DNA of 64,000 nucleotides from Desulfobacteraceae bacterium (GTDB taxonomy: Bacteria; Desulfobacterota; Desulfobacteria; Desulfobacterales; Desulfobacteraceae), in assembly GCA_016744295.1 (NCBI GenBank), contig JADGEQ010000001.1, positions 1-64,000 of the forward strand, read 5' to 3'. Shown in pieces: positions 10,506 to 20,131 of this stretch. The notes beneath the pieces were generated by a model that saw only the letters and a list, made by a program, of their open reading frames with translations, was not told the DNA's origin and made no database searches. A program made the translations under genes and the position numbers. Positions within the stretch are counted from its first letter, which is position 1. Every line of letters starts with the position of its first letter.

Positions 10506-10936
10506 TAACAAGCCCTCCCTAGGATCTTTTCGCCGATGGCTTTGGCATACGCCTCAACCTCGCCCTGTAGAGCTTTCCGGGCCTGCTCAGTTTCAGATGC
10601 TACCTGCTCTTTAATCTGAGCAAGATTTGCCTGAGCTTTCTTGTTAATCTGGTCGATTATTTCCGTCTCTTCTTTTGATGCTGCTTCAACAAAAACCTCT
10701 TTTTCCTTCAGGCCTTTGGATCTGGCTTCTTTCAAACCGTTCTTGTAGGAATCCTTCTGGGAATCAAGATCAGCAGACGCTTGTTCAACGCCATTTTCAA
10801 GGCCTTCAACCTTTGCTTTTCTTTCCAGAAGAACTTTACGGATCGGTTTATAGAGTACCAAATTGAGCATAAAAAGCAGAACAAGGAAATTGATCATCTG
10901 ATATAGCAATGATATATCAGGAATCACAGTTATCAT
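10505..10936 (-). CDS. atpF': ATP synthase F0 subunit b' (second peripheral stalk subunit)
   Basis: First gene of the operon, 143 residues: one N-terminal transmembrane helix (MINFLVLLFMLNLVLYKPI, with the typical KPI-RKVLLERKAKVEG junction), then a coiled coil. Two non-identical b-type genes in tandem imply a heterodimeric b/b' stator, as in many Desulfobacterota and phototrophs. The a and c subunit genes are not in this window, so the F0 ring must be encoded elsewhere. SD-like GGAGGGAAC precedes the ATG. Confidence 0.9.
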   Translation of the reverse strand: MITVIPDISLLYQMINFLVLLFMLNLVLYKPIRKVLLERKAKVEGLENGVEQASADLDSQKDSYKNGLKEARSKGLKEKEVFVEAASKEETEIIDQINKKAQANLAQIKEQVASETEQARKALQGEVEAYAKAIGEKILGRAC

Positions 10937-11037
10937 AAAGTTCCCTCCGCCAGTTAATAATTATAAAAAAATCAACTACTTATACCTACTGACTGTTCCT
11001 TTCCAAAAACAGCCTAAATTCCGTTTAAATCGAGACT

Positions 11038-11066
11038 TGAGTACCATCCAGCCAAGGATTTGTCAA
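11038..11066 (-). promoter_or_regulatory. Candidate promoter of the atp operon
   Basis: On the minus strand a perfect -35 TTGACA (11061-11066) is followed after 17 bases by TACTCA (11038-11043) preceded by TGG, an extended -10 arrangement. It lies about 100 bases upstream of atpF'. The -10 hexamer itself is poor, so this is a candidate only. Confidence 0.42.
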
Positions 11067-11124
11067 CATTGAATAATAAATTATTTGTCTCCTTTCTTGG
11101 GTGTTTTTTAATGATATTTTTTGA

Positions 11125-12234
11125 TCAGGTGGTTGTAAATTTTCGCATACTGATATTGAGAAGAATCCCAAACCCAACCATATTGGTTACCACAGATGAC
11201 CCACCATATGAAACAAGAGGCAAGGGAACCCCCACCACCGGCATCAACCCCATGACCATGCCAATATTAATAAAAATCTGCCAAAAAATCATGGTGGTAA
11301 TGCCAAAGGCGAGGATCGAGCCGAACATATTGCGACAGCTGTAGGCAATATTCAGTCCCCAAAACAAGAGAATAAAATAAAGGATCAATAGCACCCCGCA
11401 CCCGGCAAGCCCCCACTCCTCTGCAAGCACCGAAAGAATAAAATCAGTGTGCTGCTCGGGCAAAAAGGACAATGCATTCTGGGTTCCCTTTAAAAAACCT
11501 TTTCCGGTTAGCATACCTGATCCAATGGCAATCTTGGACTGGATAATATGGTAACCGGCGCCCAGAGGGTCCCGCTCAGGGTCTAAAAATGTCAGTATTC
11601 TATTTTTCTGATATGCTTTAAGCCCCACAAACCATACCAGGGGTACAATGGAAAGGCCGACGCCGGCCAGGGTAAAAAACACTTTTTTTTCGACCTTCAC
11701 AAACAAAGTAATGGACCCGGCAATCAACAACAATAGAAGTCCCGTCCCAAGATCTGGCTGATTAACAATTAAACCAAAAGGAATAAGACACAAAATTGCC
11801 GGTTTAATAAGGTTTCGAAATCCCAACCCATCCATGGAGACTGAGTCGGAATAAACCGAGGCCAGACTGACAATCAGGGCAATCTTCATCAACTCCGAGG
11901 GCTGCATTCGGATAAACCCAATTACCAGCCAACGACGGGAACCACCCCCCAGCTGACCAAACATATAAATTGCAACCAGCAGTCCCACACAAATTGCGTA
12001 AATCAACAAATTTAATTTATCCAATTCCCTGAAATCGATCACCACGGACCCCATCATGATGCAAAATCCGGTTGCCATCCAGATGCCCTGTTTTTTAAAA
12101 AGAGGATGAAGATCTGTCCCATCATAACCTGCCGTGACCGCACTGTACAAAATGACCAGACCGACTGAACAAATCGACAGGATAACAACCAGGAATCCCC
12201 AGTCAAAATTTTCAATCAGCCGTCTGTCAAACAT
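11125..12234 (-). CDS. rodA: Rod-shape SEDS peptidoglycan glycosyltransferase RodA
   Basis: Polytopic inner-membrane enzyme that polymerises lipid II into glycan strands for side-wall growth, partnered with PBP2. The 369 residues show about ten hydrophobic helices, the SEDS motif MQPSELMKIALI and the C-terminal PLPLVSYGGSSVVTNMVGFG. It ends the mreBCD-mrdA-rodA operon, 19 bases after mrdA. RodA rather than FtsW is supported by the neighbours. Confidence 0.95.
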   Translation of the reverse strand: MFDRRLIENFDWGFLVVILSICSVGLVILYSAVTAGYDGTDLHPLFKKQGIWMATGFCIMMGSVVIDFRELDKLNLLIYAICVGLLVAIYMFGQLGGGSRRWLVIGFIRMQPSELMKIALIVSLASVYSDSVSMDGLGFRNLIKPAILCLIPFGLIVNQPDLGTGLLLLLIAGSITLFVKVEKKVFFTLAGVGLSIVPLVWFVGLKAYQKNRILTFLDPERDPLGAGYHIIQSKIAIGSGMLTGKGFLKGTQNALSFLPEQHTDFILSVLAEEWGLAGCGVLLILYFILLFWGLNIAYSCRNMFGSILAFGITTMIFWQIFINIGMVMGLMPVVGVPLPLVSYGGSSVVTNMVGFGILLNISMRKFTTT

Positions 12235-12253
12235 GGTTCACTCCTGTCATAAT

Positions 12254-14119
12254 TTATGGGGTTGCAGGTGTTTGGGTTGCGGGCACAGGTGTTTTAGCTG
12301 TATCCACCTGGAGATATTTTTGTATCAAAGCCCCGGCAATCGGTGCCGCAGCACTCGAACCATGCTCCCCGTGCTCTATAATCACTGCAATGGCAATTTC
12401 AGGCGCTTCAGCCGGGGCATAACAGACAAACCAGGCATGGTCCCTCAGGGTTCTGCCAAGTTTTTCATTGTCAAATTTTTCCCCCGCCTTTCGGCTGAAC
12501 ACCTGGGCAGTTCCGGTCTTACCGGCAATATCAATCCCCTTGATCCGAATCCGCCGGGCAGTCCCCCTATTCCCCTGCACCACCTCGAAAAGTCCTTTTT
12601 GCACCAGGGACAGCGTTTCCTTGCTGGCCGGCAAACCACCGGTAATTTCGGGCTCAATGGATTTAACAATATTACCGTCGCTAGCCTCAATTGAGGTTAC
12701 GATCCTGGGTCTATAAAGCGTTCCGCCATTTCCAACGGCAGCAATAAACGCTGCCATCTGGAGCGGGGTAACCAGATCAAACCCCTGTCCGATGCTTATG
12801 GAAAGGGTTTCTCCTGCCTGCCAGGATTCCTTGAATCGCTTTTTTTTCCAGGCCGCCGTTGGAATCAACCCCCGTCTTTCATGGCCAAGCTTGATTCCCG
12901 TAAATCGTCCAAGACCGCACCCAGTGGCATACTGGGCAAGGGTGTCCACCCCGGTTTTTTCTCCTGCCTGGTAGAAAAAAACATCACATGACTGGGCAAG
13001 GGAATCCACCACATTGATCTCCCCGTGGCCATGCCTGTTCCAGCACTGATATCTTCGATTTCCAAACTTATAATACCCCGGACAAAAAGAGGTGGTATTA
13101 GCGTCAATCACCTTTTCTTCCAGGGCGGCAAGGGCGGTAAGAATCTTATAGGTGGAGGCCGGGGGATATTCGGCCTGAATTGCCTTATTATTCATGGGCC
13201 TGCCAGGATCGTCCATCAACGCCTTCCATTTTTTGCTGCTGATCCCGCCGATGAAATCATTCTGATCAAAACTGGGCGCACTTGCCATGACCAAAACATC
13301 GCCATTGGACGGATCAATGGCCACCACAGCACCATCATTTTCCCCAAGCAGTTGTTCGGCTGCCCTTTGCAGCTCAAGATCAAGGGTTAGGTGCAAATCA
13401 TTTCCCGAAACAGGTTCAACGGTTTTTAAAACCTTGATCAGTCTTCCGTTGGCATCCACCTCCACCTGACGCCCCCCCCTTTTTCCCTGCAAAAAAGGTT
13501 CAAAACTTTTTTCAACCCCGTAGCGGCCAATGGAATCACCGGTTCTTACACCGGCATATCTGCCACTTTCAAGTTCCTTGCGATTAATCTGTCCCAGATA
13601 CCCCAAGAGGTGTGCCGCCGTCTTTTGATATATATAATGGCGGGTGGGTTCAATCTCTATATGGACCCCCGGAAGGTCAAACTTATGCGCCTCAACAATG
13701 GCCAGCTGATCCCTTGAGATATCGCGCTTTAATGTCAACGGCTTATAAAAAGCGGCTTTTCCCGCCTTTGCAATGCTCTCCATCAAATCTTCATGGGGAA
13801 CATCGATAAGGGAGGCAAGCCGTGCTACGGTTTCCTTCACCGGGTGGGCATCCTCCAATACGATGTTCAGATCAAAGGCAGGACGGTTGTCCACCAGAAG
13901 CTTATTGTTCCGATCATAAATAAGTCCCCGGAAGGATTTGATACTTTTAAGCCGAACGCAATTGGTTTCGGAAAGGCGACGGTACTCCTCCCCTTTAATC
14001 AATTGAAGATATACCAGTCTTAAAAACAACAGGGCAAATACCATTAGGACACAAAGACTTGCACCCATAAGGCGCTGTTTTATCCATTCCCGATCTGCAT
14101 TCTTATTTAAACTGCTCAC
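12254..14119 (-). CDS. mrdA: Penicillin-binding protein 2 (elongasome transpeptidase)
   Basis: Class B PBP that cross-links new peptidoglycan in the Rod complex. Membrane anchor near residues 20-40, a pedestal domain with FRGLIYDRNNKLLVDN, then the transpeptidase: active-site SxxK as PPASTYK, SxN as SQSCD, and KTG as GKTGTAQVF. I prefer the GTG at 14119, which lies one base after the mreD stop and follows AGGGGG; the track starts eight codons earlier at a TTG (14143), which would overlap mreD by 23 bases. About 621 residues, a normal length. The C-terminus ends in a short Thr/Pro repeat tail (TPVPATQTPATP). Confidence 0.94.
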   Translation of the reverse strand: MSSLNKNADREWIKQRLMGASLCVLMVFALLFLRLVYLQLIKGEEYRRLSETNCVRLKSIKSFRGLIYDRNNKLLVDNRPAFDLNIVLEDAHPVKETVARLASLIDVPHEDLMESIAKAGKAAFYKPLTLKRDISRDQLAIVEAHKFDLPGVHIEIEPTRHYIYQKTAAHLLGYLGQINRKELESGRYAGVRTGDSIGRYGVEKSFEPFLQGKRGGRQVEVDANGRLIKVLKTVEPVSGNDLHLTLDLELQRAAEQLLGENDGAVVAIDPSNGDVLVMASAPSFDQNDFIGGISSKKWKALMDDPGRPMNNKAIQAEYPPASTYKILTALAALEEKVIDANTTSFCPGYYKFGNRRYQCWNRHGHGEINVVDSLAQSCDVFFYQAGEKTGVDTLAQYATGCGLGRFTGIKLGHERRGLIPTAAWKKKRFKESWQAGETLSISIGQGFDLVTPLQMAAFIAAVGNGGTLYRPRIVTSIEASDGNIVKSIEPEITGGLPASKETLSLVQKGLFEVVQGNRGTARRIRIKGIDIAGKTGTAQVFSRKAGEKFDNEKLGRTLRDHAWFVCYAPAEAPEIAIAVIIEHGEHGSSAAAPIAGALIQKYLQVDTAKTPVPATQTPATP

Positions 14120-14120
14120 A

Positions 14121-14654
14121 TCACCCCCTGTACCTGGGAGCAAATTGTTTTTTCAACCTCTTTCCCAGATACATCCAGTACTGCCGAAGTGCATTTATCA
14201 TCCAGACCCCGGTTGGAATCAGAAGAGATCCCCAAAAAAGCGGCCAGAGCATCAAGGAGAAATCCATTTGTCCAATGGCTTCACCCCCCTGTTCAATGAA
14301 GATGGAAAACAGGATCAACCCCTGCTGTATGAGAACAGAAACCAGACTGATAATCAGGATAAATATGACACTTCTTTGAAAAACAAATTGCTTAAACAAT
14401 TGCACGATGAGGTAAATCCACAGATATGAAAAGATATGATGAAAAAACGCCACCCCCGATATGCTGTCCATGATACCGCCCACGAGAATAATCATCAGTA
14501 TTACGGCATAATGGGAATAGGCAAGGCTTAAAAAAATAATGTTCACTATCATTAAATCGAAACACTGGGAGAACCAGAAAAAAGAGGGGAAAATAATGGT
14601 CTGAAAAAAAATCAGTGAAACCGTGACAATGGCAAGAAACAAAAGGTTCATCAT
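14121..14654 (-). CDS. mreD: Rod shape-determining membrane protein MreD
   Basis: Small polytopic inner-membrane protein of the Rod complex, 177 residues with five or so hydrophobic helices. Sequence is poorly conserved in the family, so the call depends on topology and its place between mreC and mrdA. Its stop is one base before the proposed mrdA GTG start, and it lies 18 bases after mreC. Confidence 0.88.
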   Translation of the reverse strand: MMNLLFLAIVTVSLIFFQTIIFPSFFWFSQCFDLMIVNIIFLSLAYSHYAVILMIILVGGIMDSISGVAFFHHIFSYLWIYLIVQLFKQFVFQRSVIFILIISLVSVLIQQGLILFSIFIEQGGEAIGQMDFSLMLWPLFWGSLLIPTGVWMINALRQYWMYLGKRLKKQFAPRYRG

Positions 14655-14672
14655 GTGATAAATCTCAGGAAG

Positions 14673-15485
14673 TTATTTCGCATTTATAAATACAAGTACC
14701 TCTTCGAGCTTATCGAAATCAACGCTGGTCTCTATGGTAATATCCTGGAACAACTGGGAATGTGTTTTTTTAACATTCAGGATACTGCCAATCTTCAAGC
14801 CCTTGGGAAAAACCTGATCAAGCCCCGAGGACACAATCATTTCGCCAGCTTTTATTTCATCCGTTCTTGAGGTGTACACAAAGTTGCACTTATTCTGATT
14901 ATTTCCCTTGACCATTCCTCTAACCCGGGTATTTTGCACCAGGGCATCCACTGCTGAATTGCGATCGGTTATCAGCAGCACCCTGGAATAACCGCTGGCA
15001 ACCTTGATAATCTGCCCGACAATCCCTTCTGAAACCAGGACAGGAGCCCCCTTAATAACACCATCCTGTTCTCCCTTGTCAATCACAATGGTCTTGAACC
15101 AGGGAGAGGGATCCCTAGCAATTACCTGGCCTGCCACATAGATACCCGGAACAGAACTTGTAAAATTCACAAATTTTTTCAATCGTGAATTTTCCTGTTC
15201 CATCTCCTCATATCGATTTTTAATGTCCATGGCCCGGGACAATCTCTCCTTGAGTTCGATATTTTCCTTAACCGCCAAAACCGCCATAAAATAGGTTCTC
15301 CAGACAGATTGGGTAAAGCCGATTGTCTTGGTCACCAGCAGTTGAAAGGGAGAAGTAATGGAGATGGCAAGCCTTTCAATACTGCTGACCGGGAGGGATT
15401 GCCGACTGGTCATTGTTATTACGGTAAAATTGACTGCAATAAACAATGCCACCCCTATAAGAATAAACATTTTCCGTGAAAACAT
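14673..15485 (-). CDS. mreC: Rod shape-determining protein MreC
   Basis: Periplasmic bitopic protein that scaffolds the elongasome and activates PBP2. The 270-residue protein has one N-terminal transmembrane helix (about 6-26), a coiled-coil region (LKERLSRAMDIKNRYEEMEQ) and the C-terminal beta-barrel domain with QVIARDPSPWFKTIVIDKG and the LLITDRNSAVDA signature. It is four bases downstream of mreB on the same strand. Confidence 0.95.
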   Translation of the reverse strand: MFSRKMFILIGVALFIAVNFTVITMTSRQSLPVSSIERLAISITSPFQLLVTKTIGFTQSVWRTYFMAVLAVKENIELKERLSRAMDIKNRYEEMEQENSRLKKFVNFTSSVPGIYVAGQVIARDPSPWFKTIVIDKGEQDGVIKGAPVLVSEGIVGQIIKVASGYSRVLLITDRNSAVDALVQNTRVRGMVKGNNQNKCNFVYTSRTDEIKAGEMIVSSGLDQVFPKGLKIGSILNVKKTHSQLFQDITIETSVDFDKLEEVLVFINAK

Positions 15486-15489
15486 TTAA

Positions 15490-16563
<1,074 letters not shown>

Positions 16564-16680
16564 TTATTGTTAACACAACTTAGCATATTAACACAAATTT
16601 TACAGATATAATATTGACAGGTATTTGCTACCAAAAAAGATGGGTTTTTACAAGGCCAAAAGTCTGAAATAAATAATAAT

Positions 16681-17787
16681 TCACCCAAAGGCCATGACAG
16701 CCAAGTCATGGAGCCTAGGTCGAAATTTTTTAATCTTATGATTGGCCCGGGAGGGGTGAACCCTATTGGTCAACAGAATGACGATTAATCCTGAATTAGG
16801 GTCCAGCCAAAAAGAGGTGCCGGTAAATCCCAAATGCCCTAGTGACGCCTGGGAAAAAAAATGACCGGCAGATGAATTTAATTTTGACGGGGTATCAAAA
16901 CCTGCGACCATATCCCGTCCCTGTTCCCTCCGGAGAAAGGAGCAAAAAACCTTTGGATCTAGTACAAGGGGATTCCTATGGCAAACTGAACTGAGTATCT
17001 CGCAGCAGAGGGTATGAATAGACAGGGCATCCCCGAAAAGGCCTGCATGCCCCTCTATACCGCCGGCAGCCCAGGCATTATCATCATCCACTTCTCCGGT
17101 AAGGGTTTTTCTGCGCCAGGAACAGATTTGGGTTGAAACAATACGGTCATTTTGAATTGACTCCCCCTTAAGTTCAATAAAAAACAGATCCCGAATCCCC
17201 AGGGGTTCATATATTTGCTCCCGGACAAATCGGTCCAGCCTTTGCCCTGAAATGGTCTCAATCACCCAGGACAAAAACATATATCCCAGATCACTGTATA
17301 CCTGTTCATGTCCAGGTTTTGCCGCGAGGGATTCTGCGAGAATCAGCTTGCGCAACAGTTGCCTGGGGCTAGATTTTTCCCTGGCCTGCTCCTTACTCAT
17401 AGAGGTGATCATGGCGGTAAAAAATTCCCTGTGGGCAGGCAGACCGGAAGTATGGCGCAAAAGCATATCAATGGAAATTTTTGCCTTGGGGGTTTGCAAA
17501 ACCCCGGGAAGAACATCCCCCAGCACGGTATCCAGGGACAACCTGCCCGCTTTTACCAATTTGGCTGTGGCAAGGGCTGTGGCCAGGGGTTTGGTCAGAG
17601 ATGCCAGATCAAATATGGCATTTGTCTGCATTTGCAGCTGATTTGCTATATTTGTAACACCATAGGCCTCGTGGAACAAAATTTCATCCCCCCTGGCACA
17701 CAAAAGAACCGCTCCGGGAAATACCGACCCCACCCCCGCCGCCATCATCCGGTCAACAGCTGAATATTTCGTCAATTTTTTACCCAT
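16681..17787 (-). CDS. Serine hydrolase of the beta-lactamase / class C PBP-like family
   Basis: A 368-residue protein with the SxxK nucleophile motif in FDLASLTKPLAT, a YSD in place of YxN (VYSDLGYMFLSWV) and the ASLGHLGFTGTSFW C-terminal region typical of EstB/AmpC-like serine hydrolases. No signal peptide is visible, so it is probably cytoplasmic. Members cleave beta-lactams, esters or muropeptides; the substrate cannot be told from sequence. It lies 15 bases downstream of an LD-carboxypeptidase gene and close to the rod operon, which favours a muropeptide role (inference). Confidence 0.82.
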   Translation of the reverse strand: MGKKLTKYSAVDRMMAAGVGSVFPGAVLLCARGDEILFHEAYGVTNIANQLQMQTNAIFDLASLTKPLATALATAKLVKAGRLSLDTVLGDVLPGVLQTPKAKISIDMLLRHTSGLPAHREFFTAMITSMSKEQAREKSSPRQLLRKLILAESLAAKPGHEQVYSDLGYMFLSWVIETISGQRLDRFVREQIYEPLGIRDLFFIELKGESIQNDRIVSTQICSWRRKTLTGEVDDDNAWAAGGIEGHAGLFGDALSIHTLCCEILSSVCHRNPLVLDPKVFCSFLRREQGRDMVAGFDTPSKLNSSAGHFFSQASLGHLGFTGTSFWLDPNSGLIVILLTNRVHPSRANHKIKKFRPRLHDLAVMAFG

Positions 17788-17802
17788 TTTTAACCGGATA
17801 TT

Positions 17803-18684
17803 TCATTGATTCACCTGCCATTTTATCCGGGCAGTTGAGGTATCCAGCACCACCTCCAGCCCCATTGCCAGGGAAAAATTACGATCTCCATGGCCTGAGG
17901 TCAGCCCCATGAGAAGCGGAACCCCCTCAAATATTTCCGATAGAATCCCAGGGATATAATCCGCGTTGTCACAATTTTCAAAAGAGCCTGTGATCACCCC
18001 CTGTACTCCCTTGAACAGGCCGGCCATCTTCATCTGGGAAAGCATCCGATCAATCTTATAGGCCGGTTCCCCCACATCTTCCAGAAAAAGGACCCCTCCA
18101 GTGAAATCGGGTTGAAACTGGGTACCGATCAAGTGGGTCAGGGTCGCCAGATTGCCGCCCACAAGTTTACCCTGTGCCTGTCCCGGTTCCAGACACCCCC
18201 CAAGGCTAAGCAGAATATCTGTTGGAAGCTCGGTAATGGCCTGGAAAAAGGAAGAAAGGGTTATGGAATCAACATTGGCAAGGGAGACCAGATTGGGTCC
18301 ATGGACCACTGCAAATTGGGTGCGTTGAATGACTGCGGATAGAAGGGCTGTGGCATCTGAAAATCCAATGACCAATTTGGGATTTGCCTGAATCATTTCC
18401 CAATCCAGGAACTCCAGAATTCGCATGGCGCCAAATCCACCCCTGGCAGCAATAATCCCATTTACTTTTGGATTGGCAAATAATTCATTCACAACGGACG
18501 CCCTGGCATGATCCTCCCCCGCAAGATACCTTTTTCTTCCGAAAATTGCCTCGGGCAATAGGACCTCAAAGCCCATTTTTTCTAGACAGTCGATTCCCTT
18601 TCTTAATTTTTTATCATCAAAACGGGCAGAAGGAGCAGCCACTCCAATGGTATCCCCTTTTTTTAAAGGATAAAAATTTATCAT
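17803..18684 (-). CDS. ldcA: LD-carboxypeptidase (peptidase S66, LdcA-like)
   Basis: Cleaves the terminal D-alanine from tetrapeptides released from murein. The 293 residues include GVAAPSARF, the AARGGFGAMRILE strand, the nucleophile region VIGFSDATALL, and the LEDVGEPAYKIDRML and GLTSGHGDRNFSLAMG segments that supply Glu and His of the triad. Cytoplasmic (no signal). Sits between the serine hydrolase and rarD with gaps under 20 bases, so all three may be cotranscribed. Confidence 0.9.
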   Translation of the reverse strand: MINFYPLKKGDTIGVAAPSARFDDKKLRKGIDCLEKMGFEVLLPEAIFGRKRYLAGEDHARASVVNELFANPKVNGIIAARGGFGAMRILEFLDWEMIQANPKLVIGFSDATALLSAVIQRTQFAVVHGPNLVSLANVDSITLSSFFQAITELPTDILLSLGGCLEPGQAQGKLVGGNLATLTHLIGTQFQPDFTGGVLFLEDVGEPAYKIDRMLSQMKMAGLFKGVQGVITGSFENCDNADYIPGILSEIFEGVPLLMGLTSGHGDRNFSLAMGLEVVLDTSTARIKWQVNQ

Positions 18685-18702
18685 TATGCTTGGTTTATCC
18701 CC

Positions 18703-19581
18703 TCAATATGACTTTCGATTCTTCATTAGTGCTTCCCATACATATAAAAACACGCCGATCCAGATGCACCCAAAGGTGATAAGATTATGGCGAGTGAATT
18801 CTTCCTTGTAAACAAAAACGCCCAGTACAAATGCAATGCTAGGTGCCAGATACTGCAAGATACCTATGGTTGAAAACTTTAGTCTTTTGGTAGCCGCCGC
18901 AAACCAAAGCAATGGCAGACTGGTCACCACCCCTGCCCCAACCATCCAAAGGGTCAATTTTAAATCAATTAAAAAATGGGTGCCGACAAAAACTGCCCTG
19001 AACAAAACATATGCCAGTGCAGGGACAAACAAAACAAGGGTCTCTATCAACAGTCCTGGTATGGGGGCAGCCGAACTTTTTTTTCGAAAATATCCGTAAA
19101 ATGCAAAGGAAAAAGCCAGACCCAGGGCAAACATGGGTAACCCCCCATAGGCAAAAAGGGAATAAATAACACCGGCCAGGGCAAAGAGAACTGCTATGCA
19201 TTGCAACCGGCTGAATCGTTCCCCAAGCAAGAGATAACCTATTAATACGTTGATCATGGGATTGATATAATACCCGAGGCTTGTCTCCACCACCCGTCCC
19301 GAATTCACCGCCCAGATATAAATGAACCAGTTAAAGCCGATGAGAAACCCGCTGATAATAAGGCCTTTTAGCTTTGCCGGTGCCTTAACAATACTCCCAA
19401 CCTCTCCCCATCTTTTTTGCAAAGAGATGATCACGGTAAGAAAAAGACAAGACCAGATGATTCGATGGCACAAAATTTCCATGGGACTCACCGCCTGCAT
19501 CTGTTTCCAGTAAGCCGGTAAAAAACCCCATGCTGCAAAGGCAGCCACACCAAACAGGACACCACAAAGTTGTTGATTCAT
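18703..19581 (-). CDS. rarD: RarD-type EamA family transporter
   Basis: Inner-membrane drug/metabolite-superfamily permease, 292 residues with ten predicted helices in two EamA repeats. The N-terminus CGVLFGVAAFAAWGFLPAYWKQ and MEILCHRIIWS are characteristic of the RarD (chloramphenicol-sensitive protein) subgroup. Substrate unknown for the family. It is 18 bases upstream of ldcA, but a functional link is not obvious. Confidence 0.88.
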   Translation of the reverse strand: MNQQLCGVLFGVAAFAAWGFLPAYWKQMQAVSPMEILCHRIIWSCLFLTVIISLQKRWGEVGSIVKAPAKLKGLIISGFLIGFNWFIYIWAVNSGRVVETSLGYYINPMINVLIGYLLLGERFSRLQCIAVLFALAGVIYSLFAYGGLPMFALGLAFSFAFYGYFRKKSSAAPIPGLLIETLVLFVPALAYVLFRAVFVGTHFLIDLKLTLWMVGAGVVTSLPLLWFAAATKRLKFSTIGILQYLAPSIAFVLGVFVYKEEFTRHNLITFGCIWIGVFLYVWEALMKNRKSY

Positions 19582-19698
19582 ATATTATTCCCACGCCCCG
19601 CCGAGAGAATCCTTTTGATCCCCGGTTCAGGTTCTTTTCTCAATTTATTTTATGGTCATTCATACACCCGAAAAACAAATCAGGCAATACAGGATATC

Positions 19699-20028
19699 CT
19701 AATCCCTGGGAAGATATTCCTCTCTCACCGGTGAAAAGACCTCAATGGCAACACTATCTTCAGCCACCTCGGCCCGATGCGCAACGCCGCCTGGCACACA
19801 CCAGCTATCCCCGGGTTCCACATCAAACCCTTTCTGACCAATGTACAGGGTCATCCTTCCTGAAACCAGAAACCCTGTCTGCTCGTGGGGATGGGAATGG
19901 GAGGGAAGACTGCTGCCTTTTTTTAGATGAAACCGGGTCAAAAGGCTTTTTTCTCCATACACCAGGGTTTTCATCTTAATCCCCTCAATTGGGCTTAAAA
20001 AACCCTCTTCACTATGTTTTGCAAACAT
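19699..20028 (-). CDS. Small cupin-domain protein
   Basis: A 109-residue single cupin. Metal-binding motif 1 is seen as HSHPHEQTGFLVSGRMTLYIG and motif 2 as PGDSWCVPGGVAHRAEV. Such proteins are sugar- or ligand-binding, or small dioxygenase/isomerase-like; function cannot be assigned. Divergent from the U32 peptidase gene with a ~100 base shared promoter region. Confidence 0.82.
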   Translation of the reverse strand: MFAKHSEEGFLSPIEGIKMKTLVYGEKSLLTRFHLKKGSSLPSHSHPHEQTGFLVSGRMTLYIGQKGFDVEPGDSWCVPGGVAHRAEVAEDSVAIEVFSPVREEYLPRD

Positions 20029-20069
20029 CTATTATTCCTTTATTCTATTGGGTTAATTTCAAGGATATT

Positions 20070-20100
20070 TTGACAAAATTGCCCAAAATTGCAATACTAT
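20070..20100 (+). promoter_or_regulatory. Candidate sigma-70 promoter for the U32 peptidase
   Basis: TTGACA at 20070-20075 is followed by AATACT (17-base spacing) or TACTAT (19-base spacing), ending about 30 bases before the ATG at 20132. Low complexity A/T surroundings make the -10 assignment uncertain. Confidence 0.4.
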
Positions 20101-20131
20101 TGCGTTATTAATCTTATCATTAAAGGTATCA

